Source: UBA7803 sp040219935 (GTDB lineage Bacteria > Pseudomonadota > Gammaproteobacteria > Pseudomonadales > Azotimanducaceae). Taken from it: a stretch of 64,000 bases of DNA. The stretch's first letter is position 1. Each line of letters begins with the position of its first letter. The stretch is from assembly GCA_040219935.1 (NCBI GenBank), contig JAVJUA010000063.1, positions 186,001 through 250,000 of the forward strand, in the 5' to 3' direction. The position numbers and the translations under genes were made by a program. The notes beneath the pieces were generated by a model that saw only the letters and a list, made by a program, of their open reading frames with translations, was not told where the DNA came from and made no database searches. Below, one piece after another: positions 26,164 to 35,026 of this stretch.

Positions 26164-27024
26164 TCAGGGGGCTGCGCCGTTCGAAATTGCCTCTAAAGCG
26201 GCTGAGTAAACGCTCTGGGGACCATGACATATCACTTCGCGGCGGTCCCCTTGGCGTTGTGTCTGGTAAAAGACTACGCCTGAGAGCAGATGGTCTACCG
26301 TCGAGAGCATTCCCCTAGCGTCCTGACGGAGGAGAATTTGCCACAGGCCGCCACCGCTCATGCCGCCAAAGCTCAATGGGGCGACGGACTCTCCGCCATA
26401 GGTGGCGGGCATGGCAATATAGTCGAACCTCCCTCGAACTGTTGGGCCTCGCTCCGGGCCTCCAAAGCCGCCAAGCATGGCAAAGCGTTTTATCGTCTGG
26501 AATCCGCTTCTTCCGGGCTCGTCCACCGTGCGCTCTCCGACAAACCCAACGTTGGCCCATATGCCACTGCGGCGGTCGGGCGGAGTTCTCAACATTGAGT
26601 CTTGGCGGCTCTCAAGATCGTAGAATGACTTCATCCCGGCGAGTGTGGACCCGATCTGGCTGCTTAGAAGCACTGCCGCGAGATCGGGACCCTCAATATC
26701 GATCGCTCCTCGTCCAATCTTTAGGCGATACACCCCCGCGACGTCGAGTGTGTAATCATGCTCCCGGCGAGAAAGGATCAAACCGAAACGGCCGATCCTT
26801 GGCAAGCGTTCCACAACATGGTGGGCTGACAGGATCGCTCGAATCGCCCCAATTCGCACCAAAGTACCCGATCCCAAGAGAACTGCGTCTCGGCCGGCTG
26901 ACGTTTCGCGGAGCTTCACAAATCCGACGGTAAAGTCGGATATGGATCGCGTGATATCGGCCAGAAGTTCACGCGGAAGGTGCGCTATCGGCACCTCTTG
27001 GTGTGAGTCATTCGGTGGCGCCAT
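26164..27024 (-). CDS. Trypsin-like serine protease, putative effector
   Basis: A 286-residue cytoplasmic protein (no signal peptide) with the chymotrypsin-fold triad in order: His in AILSAHHVVE (residue 68 or 69), Asp in GPDLAAVLL (114) and Ser in FGGMSGGGLW (223). The GSGTLVRIG strand before the His is typical of trypsin-like peptidases. It starts 10 bp after the upstream OLD-like ATPase stops, so the two are almost certainly co-transcribed and perhaps coupled. By analogy with other conflict systems, the ATPase would sense and the protease would act. This is an inference; the target is unknown. Confidence 0.75.
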   Translation of the reverse strand: MAPPNDSHQEVPIAHLPRELLADITRSISDFTVGFVKLRETSAGRDAVLLGSGTLVRIGAIRAILSAHHVVERLPRIGRFGLILSRREHDYTLDVAGVYRLKIGRGAIDIEGPDLAAVLLSSQIGSTLAGMKSFYDLESRQDSMLRTPPDRRSGIWANVGFVGERTVDEPGRSGFQTIKRFAMLGGFGGPERGPTVRGRFDYIAMPATYGGESVAPLSFGGMSGGGLWQILLRQDARGMLSTVDHLLSGVVFYQTQRQGDRREVICHGPQSVYSAALEAISNGAAP

Positions 27025-27034
27025 AGAGTTGTGC

Positions 27035-28759
27035 TCAGCGAGCCCCCCGTCGCTGATCGCGCAGTGCTAAAACGTTTCTTAAGCTCCTCGACACTAGATG
27101 AGCTGTTGGTGTTCGGACGTCGATAGACTTTCCAAAGCGCTGAGCCATGCCGGCGCGGACCCAACTCAGCATGAACTTTCCCAGCCGTCTATCGGGTGGC
27201 AGGGGGTTATCGTCCCCCAGAAGATCAACTGTTTCCGGGGGATCGCGATCTCGAGAACGATACATCGACTTAATGTCGTCCCGTTTTCTGGTGAATTTAT
27301 GTAGTAGCTGGTTGTGGTGCTCCCGCGCAATTTCTGTCAGCCAGTCGACGATGTCCTGCGGAGTCACTCCGAGAAGTTCTGCGAGATGAGCGGGCTCGAT
27401 AAAATACTGCTCGATGTCTGCGCCTTCCGTTACAAATGGAATAGCTCCTGCCGCTTCCACCTTCACCGCTGTCCAATTCACTTCCTCGTCGGTCATGAAG
27501 TCCCTGTCCCGGTGTATGACTACTCTAGTTTCCGGCGCGATCTCCTTGATGAACTCGGCAAGTAGGAGAGCCGACTGGAAATTGGACGCGGACTTATAGC
27601 TGTAGACAACGACATCGCTCATGTCGAATCCCGATGCACCCATTAGCGCCACGATTAGATCCAGGGAGGCATCCTCGGAGAGCAATGCCCAGCGGGCAGT
27701 ACCCTCTCTAAGCCGCTCAAAGGTATCCAAGGCACCGATGTCCATGAGCAACGGAATTCTTCCAATGTTTTCGCCCTGCTGATGCACAGCGCCATCGCGC
27801 AGCCAGACGATATTGCTCTCGTCGTAAAGCGCATCTACGAGATGACGGCTATGCGTTGTAGCAATAATCGTTGTGTCGGATTCTGTGGCAATAGTCAGCA
27901 TTGCCTTCGCGAGAAGTCCTTGGTTGTCAGGATGAAGGTGCGAATCGGGCTCGTCCAGCAGAAGGAGAAAGGGCCTAAAGAGAACAACATAGGAGAAGAT
28001 CTGTAGTGCCTGCTGGACGCCTGTACCCACAAGTTCCAAAGGCGTTCTTCTACCGTGAGGTCCCTCGAGAGAGACTCTAACGTCGATGTATAGATCGGAC
28101 GCGGGATCGAATGAGACTGCAATAAAGATGTTGGGGAACAGCGACTTCGTTGCGCTGATCAATTCCTCCATCAGGTTCCGTTGCCTGATTAGGAGCAGGA
28201 CGTTGCGAAGGTAGAGGTTGGCATCACCACTAGCCACGCCTCGCCGAATAATCCATTCGGTTCTACACTCCTCAACCTGGGGAATTCCGGACAGGCCTGG
28301 TACGTACACCGAAAACGGGCGACGCGAATCTGAGATGACCTGCCTCAACGCGATGGATCCTGTGACTTCGCAACCCACGTTTCCTTCATTCCTACCACGA
28401 TATATCTTGACTGAGGAGGTGAGTTCATCGTCTCCGTCTTCGGCGTACACGCGGAGGTAGCCAAAGTTGGATTGATTGCGATAGGGGGCGCCATTTCGGA
28501 GTTGAACGAACTCACGAGTCGGACAAAACAGGAGACTCTCCTGTGTGAAGGTTCGCGTGTCGGCTACCCGGGCAGCTACGGCTGCCACGACGGAGAAGTG
28601 GATCCCCTCCAGGAAGCTACTTTTGCCCGAGTTGTTCCCCCCTACCAAGATATTGATAGGCGAAAGGTCGACCGTCGCCTCTCTGATTTTTTTGAATCGC
28701 TCAAGTCCGATTCTGGTGACGTTCACTGGCAGTGGACCCAAAGTCGCTATGCGTAGCAT
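27035..28759 (-). CDS. OLD/PARIS-like ABC-type ATPase with TOPRIM-like C-terminus
   Basis: A 574-residue protein. The ABC/SMC-like head has Walker A in LVGGNNSGKSSFLEG (about 39-52), the signature region ELVGTGVQQALQI (about 242-254), Walker B in FLLLLDEPDSHLHPD (about 264-278) and the H-loop in IIATTHSRHLVDAL. The C-terminal third (about 355-455) resembles a TOPRIM nuclease fold: LLSEDASLDLI with Glu 362, and VVIHRDRDFMTDEE with the Asp-x-Asp 418/420. Such proteins are phage-defence sensors or nucleases (OLD, Gabija, PARIS). The start is the ATG at 28759; the frame is open to 28831. It heads a minus-strand operon with the trypsin-like protease. Confidence 0.8.
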   Translation of the reverse strand: MLRIATLGPLPVNVTRIGLERFKKIREATVDLSPINILVGGNNSGKSSFLEGIHFSVVAAVAARVADTRTFTQESLLFCPTREFVQLRNGAPYRNQSNFGYLRVYAEDGDDELTSSVKIYRGRNEGNVGCEVTGSIALRQVISDSRRPFSVYVPGLSGIPQVEECRTEWIIRRGVASGDANLYLRNVLLLIRQRNLMEELISATKSLFPNIFIAVSFDPASDLYIDVRVSLEGPHGRRTPLELVGTGVQQALQIFSYVVLFRPFLLLLDEPDSHLHPDNQGLLAKAMLTIATESDTTIIATTHSRHLVDALYDESNIVWLRDGAVHQQGENIGRIPLLMDIGALDTFERLREGTARWALLSEDASLDLIVALMGASGFDMSDVVVYSYKSASNFQSALLLAEFIKEIAPETRVVIHRDRDFMTDEEVNWTAVKVEAAGAIPFVTEGADIEQYFIEPAHLAELLGVTPQDIVDWLTEIAREHHNQLLHKFTRKRDDIKSMYRSRDRDPPETVDLLGDDNPLPPDRRLGKFMLSWVRAGMAQRFGKSIDVRTPTAHLVSRSLRNVLALRDQRRGAR

Positions 28760-28973
28760 AACGCACGGGCAACGTCGGTTGACAAGAACTGTGGCTAGCG
28801 TGGGTGCGACGACTGGCCATGCCGGCATCATCTATGTCCGCTCATTGGCAAGGCCTGCCGGCAAAGACTGAGTGATCGAACGAAACAAGCCGCACAGCTA
28901 GCCCACGCGATTCCGAACGTACAGTAAAGGGATCGAAGACAAGTCCGAATATCGGTCTACCCATATCCACGTC

Positions 28974-29362
28974 GTGGGCGCCGCGATAGTCCATGGCGAT
29001 AAATGTCTTGTTGCACAGAGGAGCTCTGCAATGGCCCTACCTGGCAAGTGGGAATTCCCTGGCGGCAAGGTTGAGGCATCCGAGACTCCGGAAGAAGCGC
29101 TAGCGCGGGAGATCCACGAAGAACTGGGGATTCGGATCCAGGTCGGAGCGCTACTCGGTAGAGGCTCAAGTACCAGTGGCTCCCGTACCGTCGTTCTCGA
29201 CGTGTACGCCGCCAATCGGGTTGATGGTCAACCCTCGCCGCGAGAGCATGCTGCACTGCGTGGGCGCTGGCCGACGAGCTGCCGGGTTTCAATTGGGCAG
29301 AAGCCGACATACCTGTCATTCCCGCAGTGCAGCGGTTGCTAGTCAAAAACTGCTCCAACTAG
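28974..29362 (+). pseudogene. MutT-like NUDIX hydrolase with frameshift
   Basis: A NUDIX pyrophosphohydrolase gene of MutT type. The Nudix box is intact: GGKVEASETPEEALAREIHE then ELGI. After EHAALR (codon at 29259) the frame shifts. The normal C-terminus WALADELPGFNWAEADIPV is encoded from 29261 in the +2 frame and ends at 29362, as if one base were deleted at 29260/29261. The conserved N-terminus THIHVV has no ATG before it; the only in-frame start is a GTG at 28974, inside the first strand. It converges with the HIT-PLD-helicase fusion and overlaps its stop by 4 bp. A sequencing error is an alternative. Confidence 0.75.
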
Positions 29363-32300
29363 GCCGCCCAGATTCTCCAGAGGTTCTCGGGAAGAGGTTG
29401 CTCTAGCTCGAACCAGACCCTAATCGGTTTCTCACCCCGGTGCCTTTGGTATCGCAGCAGACCGCAATAGACAAAGTCCTCACCCTTTTCATATCGACAG
29501 AACAGATGAATGATCTGCCCATTCGACTCTTGCTCGAGAATGCTCTTGGCCTTCTTGTCTGAAGGCTTCGTCCCAGCCTGTGACTCCCACTGGAAGCTCC
29601 TTGGCGAGACGAATTTATCCGCATAGCGTTGTTCAATCGGCGTACTGTCCGGCTTGCGAAGTGTCACGAACAGGATCGTGTGTCCTTGCCCAGAGATCTC
29701 TAGGTCGCGGTGCCCAACTTGCCACGATCGGTTGTTCTCTGCCCCAAACAGGCGGGTGACGGCGGCACGGTCATAACGCCCCCACAGGGTTGGCTCCGCC
29801 GCTGCTTCCACAACGCGTAGTGCGTGCGCCACCGGCTTCAACCGCAATCCAGCGGGTACGTGTTCGTCGGCATAGTCGGGGTTCGTGCTGTGAAGAACCC
29901 AACCAGACTCTTTGAGCAGGGGGACTTTGAGTGCGGCGACCTGAAGGTCTGGACCCTTGAAGCCCGACAGTAGGCAAATCTTGCCCGACACCGCTTCAAC
30001 GGATGCCGCATCCAGCCATTCACACAGCACGAGATCTGAGTCATCAATCGGAAAGGATTGAGGGTGCGCTGGATCATGGCCGGCCATTGAGTCGCCCGTC
30101 GCCCGAATGATGAAATGCTTCGTGGGATCCACAGCATGCGATATTGCGACTGGCACGTGTCCGGTCACGCCGGGACCAGACGGAGGGCTAAGGTTCAGTG
30201 CGCCGCAAGCAACTCGATAGTCATCGAAGTAAGGAAGTTTCGGAAACGGACTGATCGATGCGGAGTCGCCTTGACTCTCCGCCGCTTCTCGCTCAAGCGA
30301 CCAGCGCCCGTTGTGTTGCGACAGCTGAACGAAGTGATTTGTCCCTGGAAGTCCGGCGTTCGGTCCGAACAACCCGCGCATTAGCGACGCCAAAGCGTTG
30401 GCCCCGCCTGGCTCGCGCTGGGCCACATTGATCGCGATCTTCTGAACTCTAAGTAGGTACTCCTCACCTGCGACATTCACCCAGATTTCGGAACCTGGCT
30501 CCGGCATTGTGGGCAGGCGGTTGCGATCGAATCTTAGGATGGGATTTCCATTGGAGTGAGAGACTTTAAGCCGCATAGGCACAAGAAGATCGACAGCCCT
30601 CCCTCTCAAGCGATCCCTGTACTCGGCAAGCCGGAAATCGACCAGCTCCGCAGTCATGTCTTCGAACGCGACTAAGTCATCCGGCAAGACTTCCAGCACC
30701 AGTCGAAACTCATCGTTCTTGAATGAGAACCATCTTTCCGTGGTTCCAGTTCCTTCCACCCAGGCGCGGATGGGCTGCGTACGCCAGACGTGCGTGAGTT
30801 GCCGCTCAGGGTCGCCTGAGTCCCTCGCTTCCCTAAGCTCCTGCGCGAGCAAGGGGTCGTCCTGCATGATCCTTTTCGCTCGCTCGACCAACTGCGGAAG
30901 CGTGACGGGTTCGGTCAATCCGTCGCCACCGAGCATCGCTCGCAGAGTGATCATCTTGTAGCAACGGCTCATGCTCGTTGCGAACAGATCCAAAAACCAA
31001 TTTCGGTAACGAGAAAGAACCCTTGCCTCGTCTTCGGGAAGATCTCCCATCTGATTTACAAATCCGAACCAGTCGCCGTAGTTGTCCCTTATTGGCTTGC
31101 GCACGCTTACGCCGGTTGCATAGACCTCCGCAGGCGTCGGTCTTCGAGCATGAGTGTCTCTAAGTGACCGGTACTGGTAGATCAACATGTCATCTCGACT
31201 CAGCCGAGAGACCTGCTCCAGCATTTCGATTGCTTGAGTCTCGATGTCAACGGAGCAACCCTCTGGAAGCTCTAGGGCACCGTCTCTTAGCAGCTGAAGG
31301 GCGGCGCCTGGAGGTACATCCTGACCCACCAACGTCAGCAACGCCTGCGGCTTCACGAGGAAGCTGCGGTGATTCCCGATGAAGTCCACGACAGTCAGGT
31401 GAGGCTTCACTGAATCTTTAGATTGGCGCAATCCCCGACCGAGTTGCTGCAAAAAGATGACCGGCGATTCGGTCGGCCGCAACATGAGGACTACGTTGAT
31501 ATCGGGGACATCCAACCCCTCGTTGAAGATGTCGACGGCGCACAGGATCTCCAGATCACCTTGACGCAGCTGCTCTAGGCATTCCGCTCTCGGGGCTGAC
31601 GTTGGACCACTGTGTACAGCCGAAGCCCGCACGCCTTGGCTTTGGAAGTAGTGCGCCATGTAGTCCGCATGAGCCGTCGAGCAGCAAAACGCGAGTGTGC
31701 GCCGTGTCCCTGGGGGCGCGTGCCGGCGATATTCTCTTAAGGACTGTTCGGCTCGCTCTTCAGTGCTCGCTTGCGCCGTCAGCTCCTCGATCGGCCAGCG
31801 ACCCTTCCAGGGGATATGTTCGAAATCTATAGAGTCTCGGACCCCGTAGTAACGAAACGGCACGAGCAAGCCGGCCTCAATGCCACGAACCAAACCGGCC
31901 CGATACGCCAGGTTGTCGTGGCATAGATCCAAAATGGACTTGCCGTCCATACGGTCTGGGGTGGCCGTCAGCCCGAGGAGGAACTTCGGAGTGAAGTGAC
32001 CTGCAACCTTGCGATACGTTCGGGCAGCCGCATGGTGGATCTCATCGATCACGAGATAGTCGAAGTGGTCGGGATCGAAGCGCGTCAAATGCTGCTGACG
32101 GTAAAGCGTCTGAATCGAGGCAAAGATGACATCAGCATCCGGATCATGGCTGTCGCCGACCATCATGCCCAAGACCCTATCCGGGAAGATCCGTTCCCAG
32201 GCATCCTTGGCCTGAGCCAGTATCTCCTCCCGATGAGCGATGAACAGCGCCCGTTTGCCGCCAAGCTGGCGAAAGTCTAATGCGCTCAGGTATGTTTTCC

Positions 32301-33414
32301 CGAGACCCGTGGCCATGACCACCAGTCCGGCTCGCGCACCGTCCTGCCGCAGATTGTGTAGTGCAGCCATCGCCTCCTTCTGAATGGGATGAGGCAGCAG
32401 CGGTTGCAGACGAGGGTCGGGCGTGGGCGGTATGGGTGCCCGCTCGCTGTACTGATCGACCAAGTCCTTGGTTAGTGGCTGGACGTCCGGGGAACCCAAA
32501 AGGCGTTCGAATCGTTGGCGTATCGCTCTGAACTCTTCGCTCTGGGTCGCGGAAACGGTACGAAGATTCCACTCAATGCCGTCAGTCAGTGCGCCATGGC
32601 TGAGGTTTGAGCTTCCGACAAACGCGATCCCATGGTCCCCCTGAACGAATATGTAGGCCTTGGCGTGGAAGCTCCTTCTGCCTCCTCCCAAGAAGAACGA
32701 CGGTACAAAGCGCCCCGGAAACTCACTCTCTAAGGCTAGGAGCATGCGCAGCGCGTCCGGACTCGTGGCGTTCATGTAGTCGCCGGTCAGCAATCTGACG
32801 TGCGTGCCTCGTTCCAGTGCCTGGCGCAGGTCCTCACGGATCAGCCTTAGGCCACCAGGCTGCACGAAGGCCACCACCATATCGATCGCTTGCGCAGCAT
32901 GTATTGCGCTAGCCAGGGCTGTTGCGAATGACGACTCCTCGCCTGGCACGAATGCCGGCAGATCCGCGAACGGATCGACGCGATAGTCAGTCGTTACGTC
33001 CCTGATGTCGCGGTCGATCTGAAGTGGCGGCATCGATGAGTAGCGCTGCTTTCCGGGAATCACCCCCCGAACACCGCCACGAGGATCAGGAACGTCACCC
33101 GTGTATCTCGGAATGACGTGCACATGAAGGTGCATGACAGTCTGACCTGCCGCAGGCAGAGCGTTGAAGCCCACGTTGTAGCCCGCGGGACCAAACTCGC
33201 GATCAAGCTGCAGCTTAACCGCTTCCACGGCGGTCCAGATCTCCGCGCGCTCCGCCTCTAGGGCATCAAAGTAGGTTTGACGGTGTGCTCGCGTGATTAC
33301 TAGCGTATGCCCTGGAGACACCGGAAACCGGTCTCGGAGAGCAAGCACGTTGGACGACTCCCAGACGACGTCCGCAGGACCAACTTGGCAAAACGGGCAA
33401 TCGGTTGTTGTCAC
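29359..33414 (-). CDS. HIT - PLD - SF2 helicase - S24 - DUF3427 fusion protein
   Basis: A 1351-residue multidomain protein. Domains in order: HIT hydrolase (1-130; histidine triad HLHVHVIPRY at 95-103); phospholipase-D-like nuclease (about 155-310; FHAKAYIF and GSSNLSHGAL); SF2 helicase (about 340-720; MATGLGKTYLSAL, VIDEIHH, GLTATPDRMDG, LQQLGRGLRQSKDS); a long middle region; S24/LexA-like peptidase (about 1065-1200; nucleophile Ser 1109 in ATGDSMAG, general-base Lys 1163 in VAALKVPL); and DUF3427 (about 1225-1345; ILFVTLRK, SFQWESQAG, IIHLFCRYEKG). A Cys-Gly pair at about 1070-1071 sits 38 residues before the Ser, near UmuD/CI spacing. PLD-helicase-DUF3427 proteins belong to defence islands. 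The S24 and HIT parts are unusual. Confidence 0.85.
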   Translation of the reverse strand: MTTTDCPFCQVGPADVVWESSNVLALRDRFPVSPGHTLVITRAHRQTYFDALEAERAEIWTAVEAVKLQLDREFGPAGYNVGFNALPAAGQTVMHLHVHVIPRYTGDVPDPRGGVRGVIPGKQRYSSMPPLQIDRDIRDVTTDYRVDPFADLPAFVPGEESSFATALASAIHAAQAIDMVVAFVQPGGLRLIREDLRQALERGTHVRLLTGDYMNATSPDALRMLLALESEFPGRFVPSFFLGGGRRSFHAKAYIFVQGDHGIAFVGSSNLSHGALTDGIEWNLRTVSATQSEEFRAIRQRFERLLGSPDVQPLTKDLVDQYSERAPIPPTPDPRLQPLLPHPIQKEAMAALHNLRQDGARAGLVVMATGLGKTYLSALDFRQLGGKRALFIAHREEILAQAKDAWERIFPDRVLGMMVGDSHDPDADVIFASIQTLYRQQHLTRFDPDHFDYLVIDEIHHAAARTYRKVAGHFTPKFLLGLTATPDRMDGKSILDLCHDNLAYRAGLVRGIEAGLLVPFRYYGVRDSIDFEHIPWKGRWPIEELTAQASTEERAEQSLREYRRHAPPGTRRTLAFCCSTAHADYMAHYFQSQGVRASAVHSGPTSAPRAECLEQLRQGDLEILCAVDIFNEGLDVPDINVVLMLRPTESPVIFLQQLGRGLRQSKDSVKPHLTVVDFIGNHRSFLVKPQALLTLVGQDVPPGAALQLLRDGALELPEGCSVDIETQAIEMLEQVSRLSRDDMLIYQYRSLRDTHARRPTPAEVYATGVSVRKPIRDNYGDWFGFVNQMGDLPEDEARVLSRYRNWFLDLFATSMSRCYKMITLRAMLGGDGLTEPVTLPQLVERAKRIMQDDPLLAQELREARDSGDPERQLTHVWRTQPIRAWVEGTGTTERWFSFKNDEFRLVLEVLPDDLVAFEDMTAELVDFRLAEYRDRLRGRAVDLLVPMRLKVSHSNGNPILRFDRNRLPTMPEPGSEIWVNVAGEEYLLRVQKIAINVAQREPGGANALASLMRGLFGPNAGLPGTNHFVQLSQHNGRWSLEREAAESQGDSASISPFPKLPYFDDYRVACGALNLSPPSGPGVTGHVPVAISHAVDPTKHFIIRATGDSMAGHDPAHPQSFPIDDSDLVLCEWLDAASVEAVSGKICLLSGFKGPDLQVAALKVPLLKESGWVLHSTNPDYADEHVPAGLRLKPVAHALRVVEAAAEPTLWGRYDRAAVTRLFGAENNRSWQVGHRDLEISGQGHTILFVTLRKPDSTPIEQRYADKFVSPRSFQWESQAGTKPSDKKAKSILEQESNGQIIHLFCRYEKGEDFVYCGLLRYQRHRGEKPIRVWFELEQPLPENLWRIWAA

Positions 33415-33733
33415 GCCTTCCCTCGGCCGAGCAACCGGTCCTCAACCGGCCAGTGATCCTGCTATTGGAAAAGTGCCTTTGCGACCGAAGCCGGTACAAG
33501 CCTCTTCTTCCCACGTCGGCTATGCTGCCACGAACATGGGCCGAAGGGGACCAACCAACGCCCCGATAGCCCATCGGTGGAATGGAAAATTGGTGCATCA
33601 GCGCACTAGACTATTCCCTCGCACCCCTAAGATCGGAGACAGACCAAAAGTGATCTGACGACCATGGCGAAGAGCAATGACGGCGGAGCAGACAGCATGA
33701 CCATCGCGGCCCCCAACTAACAGAGTCATTGGA
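33415..33733. other. Divergent intergenic region
   Basis: These 319 bp separate the divergent helicase-fusion and HNH genes and must hold both promoters. Short direct and inverted copies of ACCGG occur near 33437-33455. I see no LexA-type CTGT-N8-ACAG site, no terminator and no coding frame that I trust. Confidence 0.4.
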
Positions 33734-34648
33734 ATGGGGATCAAGCTGGTCGTTGCCGTAACTGATGGTTCCTGGTTCGAGCAATTGCGCGCTCGCTCGG
33801 AACTGAACGAGGTCAATTTCTGGGCGCCATCCGCAGTCAATTTTCGCGCCTTGTCGCCCGGCGAACTGTTCTTGTTCAAGCTGCACGCACCGAGGAACTT
33901 CATAGTTGGAGGCGGCATATTCGCGTATTCGACGGCGCTACCGTGCTCGCTGGCCTGGGATGCATTCGGTGCGGCTAACGGCGTATCCAATCTGATCGAG
34001 ATGCGCGAAAGAATTGGTCGATACCGGCGCGAACCATTGGATCACCGATACGATTTCGAGATCGGCTGCCGGATTCTCACCCAGCCGTTCTTCTTCGAAG
34101 AACTGTACTGGATTCCCGTACCGAAGAGCTGGTCCTCCAACATTGTCTCCTTCAAGACGTATGACACTAACGACCAGGAAGCCTTTGAGCTTTGGGGGGC
34201 GGTAATGCAGCGCTGTAGGTTGCAGAGCGTTAAAGACGCGCCGCAACCAAGATACGGCAGCCCGCAGACTGTTCAGCCAAGGCTCGGCCAAGGGGCGTTT
34301 CGGGTATTAGTAACCGATGCCTACAGACGCCGATGCGCGATCAGTGGCGAGAAGACGCTGCCCGCACTCGAAGCAGCCCACATTCGGCCGTATGCCGAAG
34401 GAGGAGAACATAGCCTGAACAATGGGCTGTTGTTGCGCCGCGACATACACAGTCTGTTCGACGCTGGGTATGTGACCGTTACCCCTGATTTGCGCTTTGA
34501 GGTCAGTCGGAGGATTCGAGACGAGTTCGAGAACGGCAGGGAATACTATAAGTTGCACGGGCAGGGCATTAGCACACCGGAAGCGGCGACCGGCAGACCC
34601 GACGCCAGCGCTCTGGCGTGGCATAACGACAATCGGTTCAAGGGTTAG
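33734..34648 (+). CDS. HNH endonuclease with unidentified N-terminal domain
   Basis: A 304-residue protein. The C-terminal HNH nuclease is clear: Cys in RRRCAISG, then LEAAHIRPYAEGGEHSLNNG with the catalytic His and Asn, and LLLRRDIHSLFDAG. This is the HNH_2 type found in restriction enzymes. The N-terminal 160 residues (FRALSPGELFLFKLHAPRNF, GGGIFAYST) may be a PUA/EVE-like modified-base reader, but I cannot confirm it. If so, it would be a type IV (modification-dependent) restriction enzyme. The ribosome-binding site is weak. It lies 8 bp upstream of the MazG-like gene. Confidence 0.85.
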   Translation: MGIKLVVAVTDGSWFEQLRARSELNEVNFWAPSAVNFRALSPGELFLFKLHAPRNFIVGGGIFAYSTALPCSLAWDAFGAANGVSNLIEMRERIGRYRREPLDHRYDFEIGCRILTQPFFFEELYWIPVPKSWSSNIVSFKTYDTNDQEAFELWGAVMQRCRLQSVKDAPQPRYGSPQTVQPRLGQGAFRVLVTDAYRRRCAISGEKTLPALEAAHIRPYAEGGEHSLNNGLLLRRDIHSLFDAGYVTVTPDLRFEVSRRIRDEFENGREYYKLHGQGISTPEAATGRPDASALAWHNDNRFKG

Positions 34649-34656
34649 GGGGATCC

Positions 34657-35022
34657 ATGCCGGAAGCTCTAGACATCGCGGAACTCCAGCAAGCCCTAAG
34701 ACGTTTTGCTGCCGAACGCGACTGGGACCAGTTCCACTCCCCCAAGAATCTGGCCATGGCCTTGTCAGTGGAGGCTTCTGAGCTCGTTGAGATCTTTCAG
34801 TGGCTCACCGAGGCCCAGTCCGCCGACCTTGATGCTGACACCCGAGCGGCTGTAGCCGAGGAGATAGCCGATGTGCAGATCTACCTAGCACGCCTCGCGG
34901 ATCGGCTGAGCATAGACATTCCCAAAGCGGTGGACGACAAGCTCGCGCTGAACGCCCGCAAGTACCCCGCCGACAAGGTCCGCGGCAGTGCCGCGAAGAG
35001 TCAAGGTCCGGAGGGTCGCTGA
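34657..35022 (+). CDS. MazG-like nucleotide pyrophosphohydrolase
   Basis: A 121-residue all-alpha NTP pyrophosphatase of the MazG/RS21-C6 (dCTPase) type, hydrolysing (d)NTPs to (d)NMPs and pyrophosphate. Metal-binding acidic residues lie in ALSVEASELVEIFQWLTE (EASELxE) and VAEEIADVQIYLARLAD (EExxD). Length is typical of single-domain members. It follows the HNH gene by 8 bp, and its stop precedes the DUF2075 gene start by 4 bp, so all three probably form one operon. In a defence setting it could deplete or sanitise nucleotides; that is inference. Confidence 0.88.
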   Translation: MPEALDIAELQQALRRFAAERDWDQFHSPKNLAMALSVEASELVEIFQWLTEAQSADLDADTRAAVAEEIADVQIYLARLADRLSIDIPKAVDDKLALNARKYPADKVRGSAAKSQGPEGR

Positions 35023-35026
35023 CGCC

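Noticed and set aside
27035..28759. Calling the ATPase gene a Gabija GajA or a specific PARIS protein
   Set aside because: A Gabija GajB helicase is not adjacent, and the DUF4435-type TOPRIM of PARIS is not clearly matched. Only the general ATPase-TOPRIM layout is supported.
24631..34650. Island borders as prophage or transposon ends
   Set aside because: No integrase, transposase, tRNA target or terminal repeat is visible; only composition and gene content support an island.
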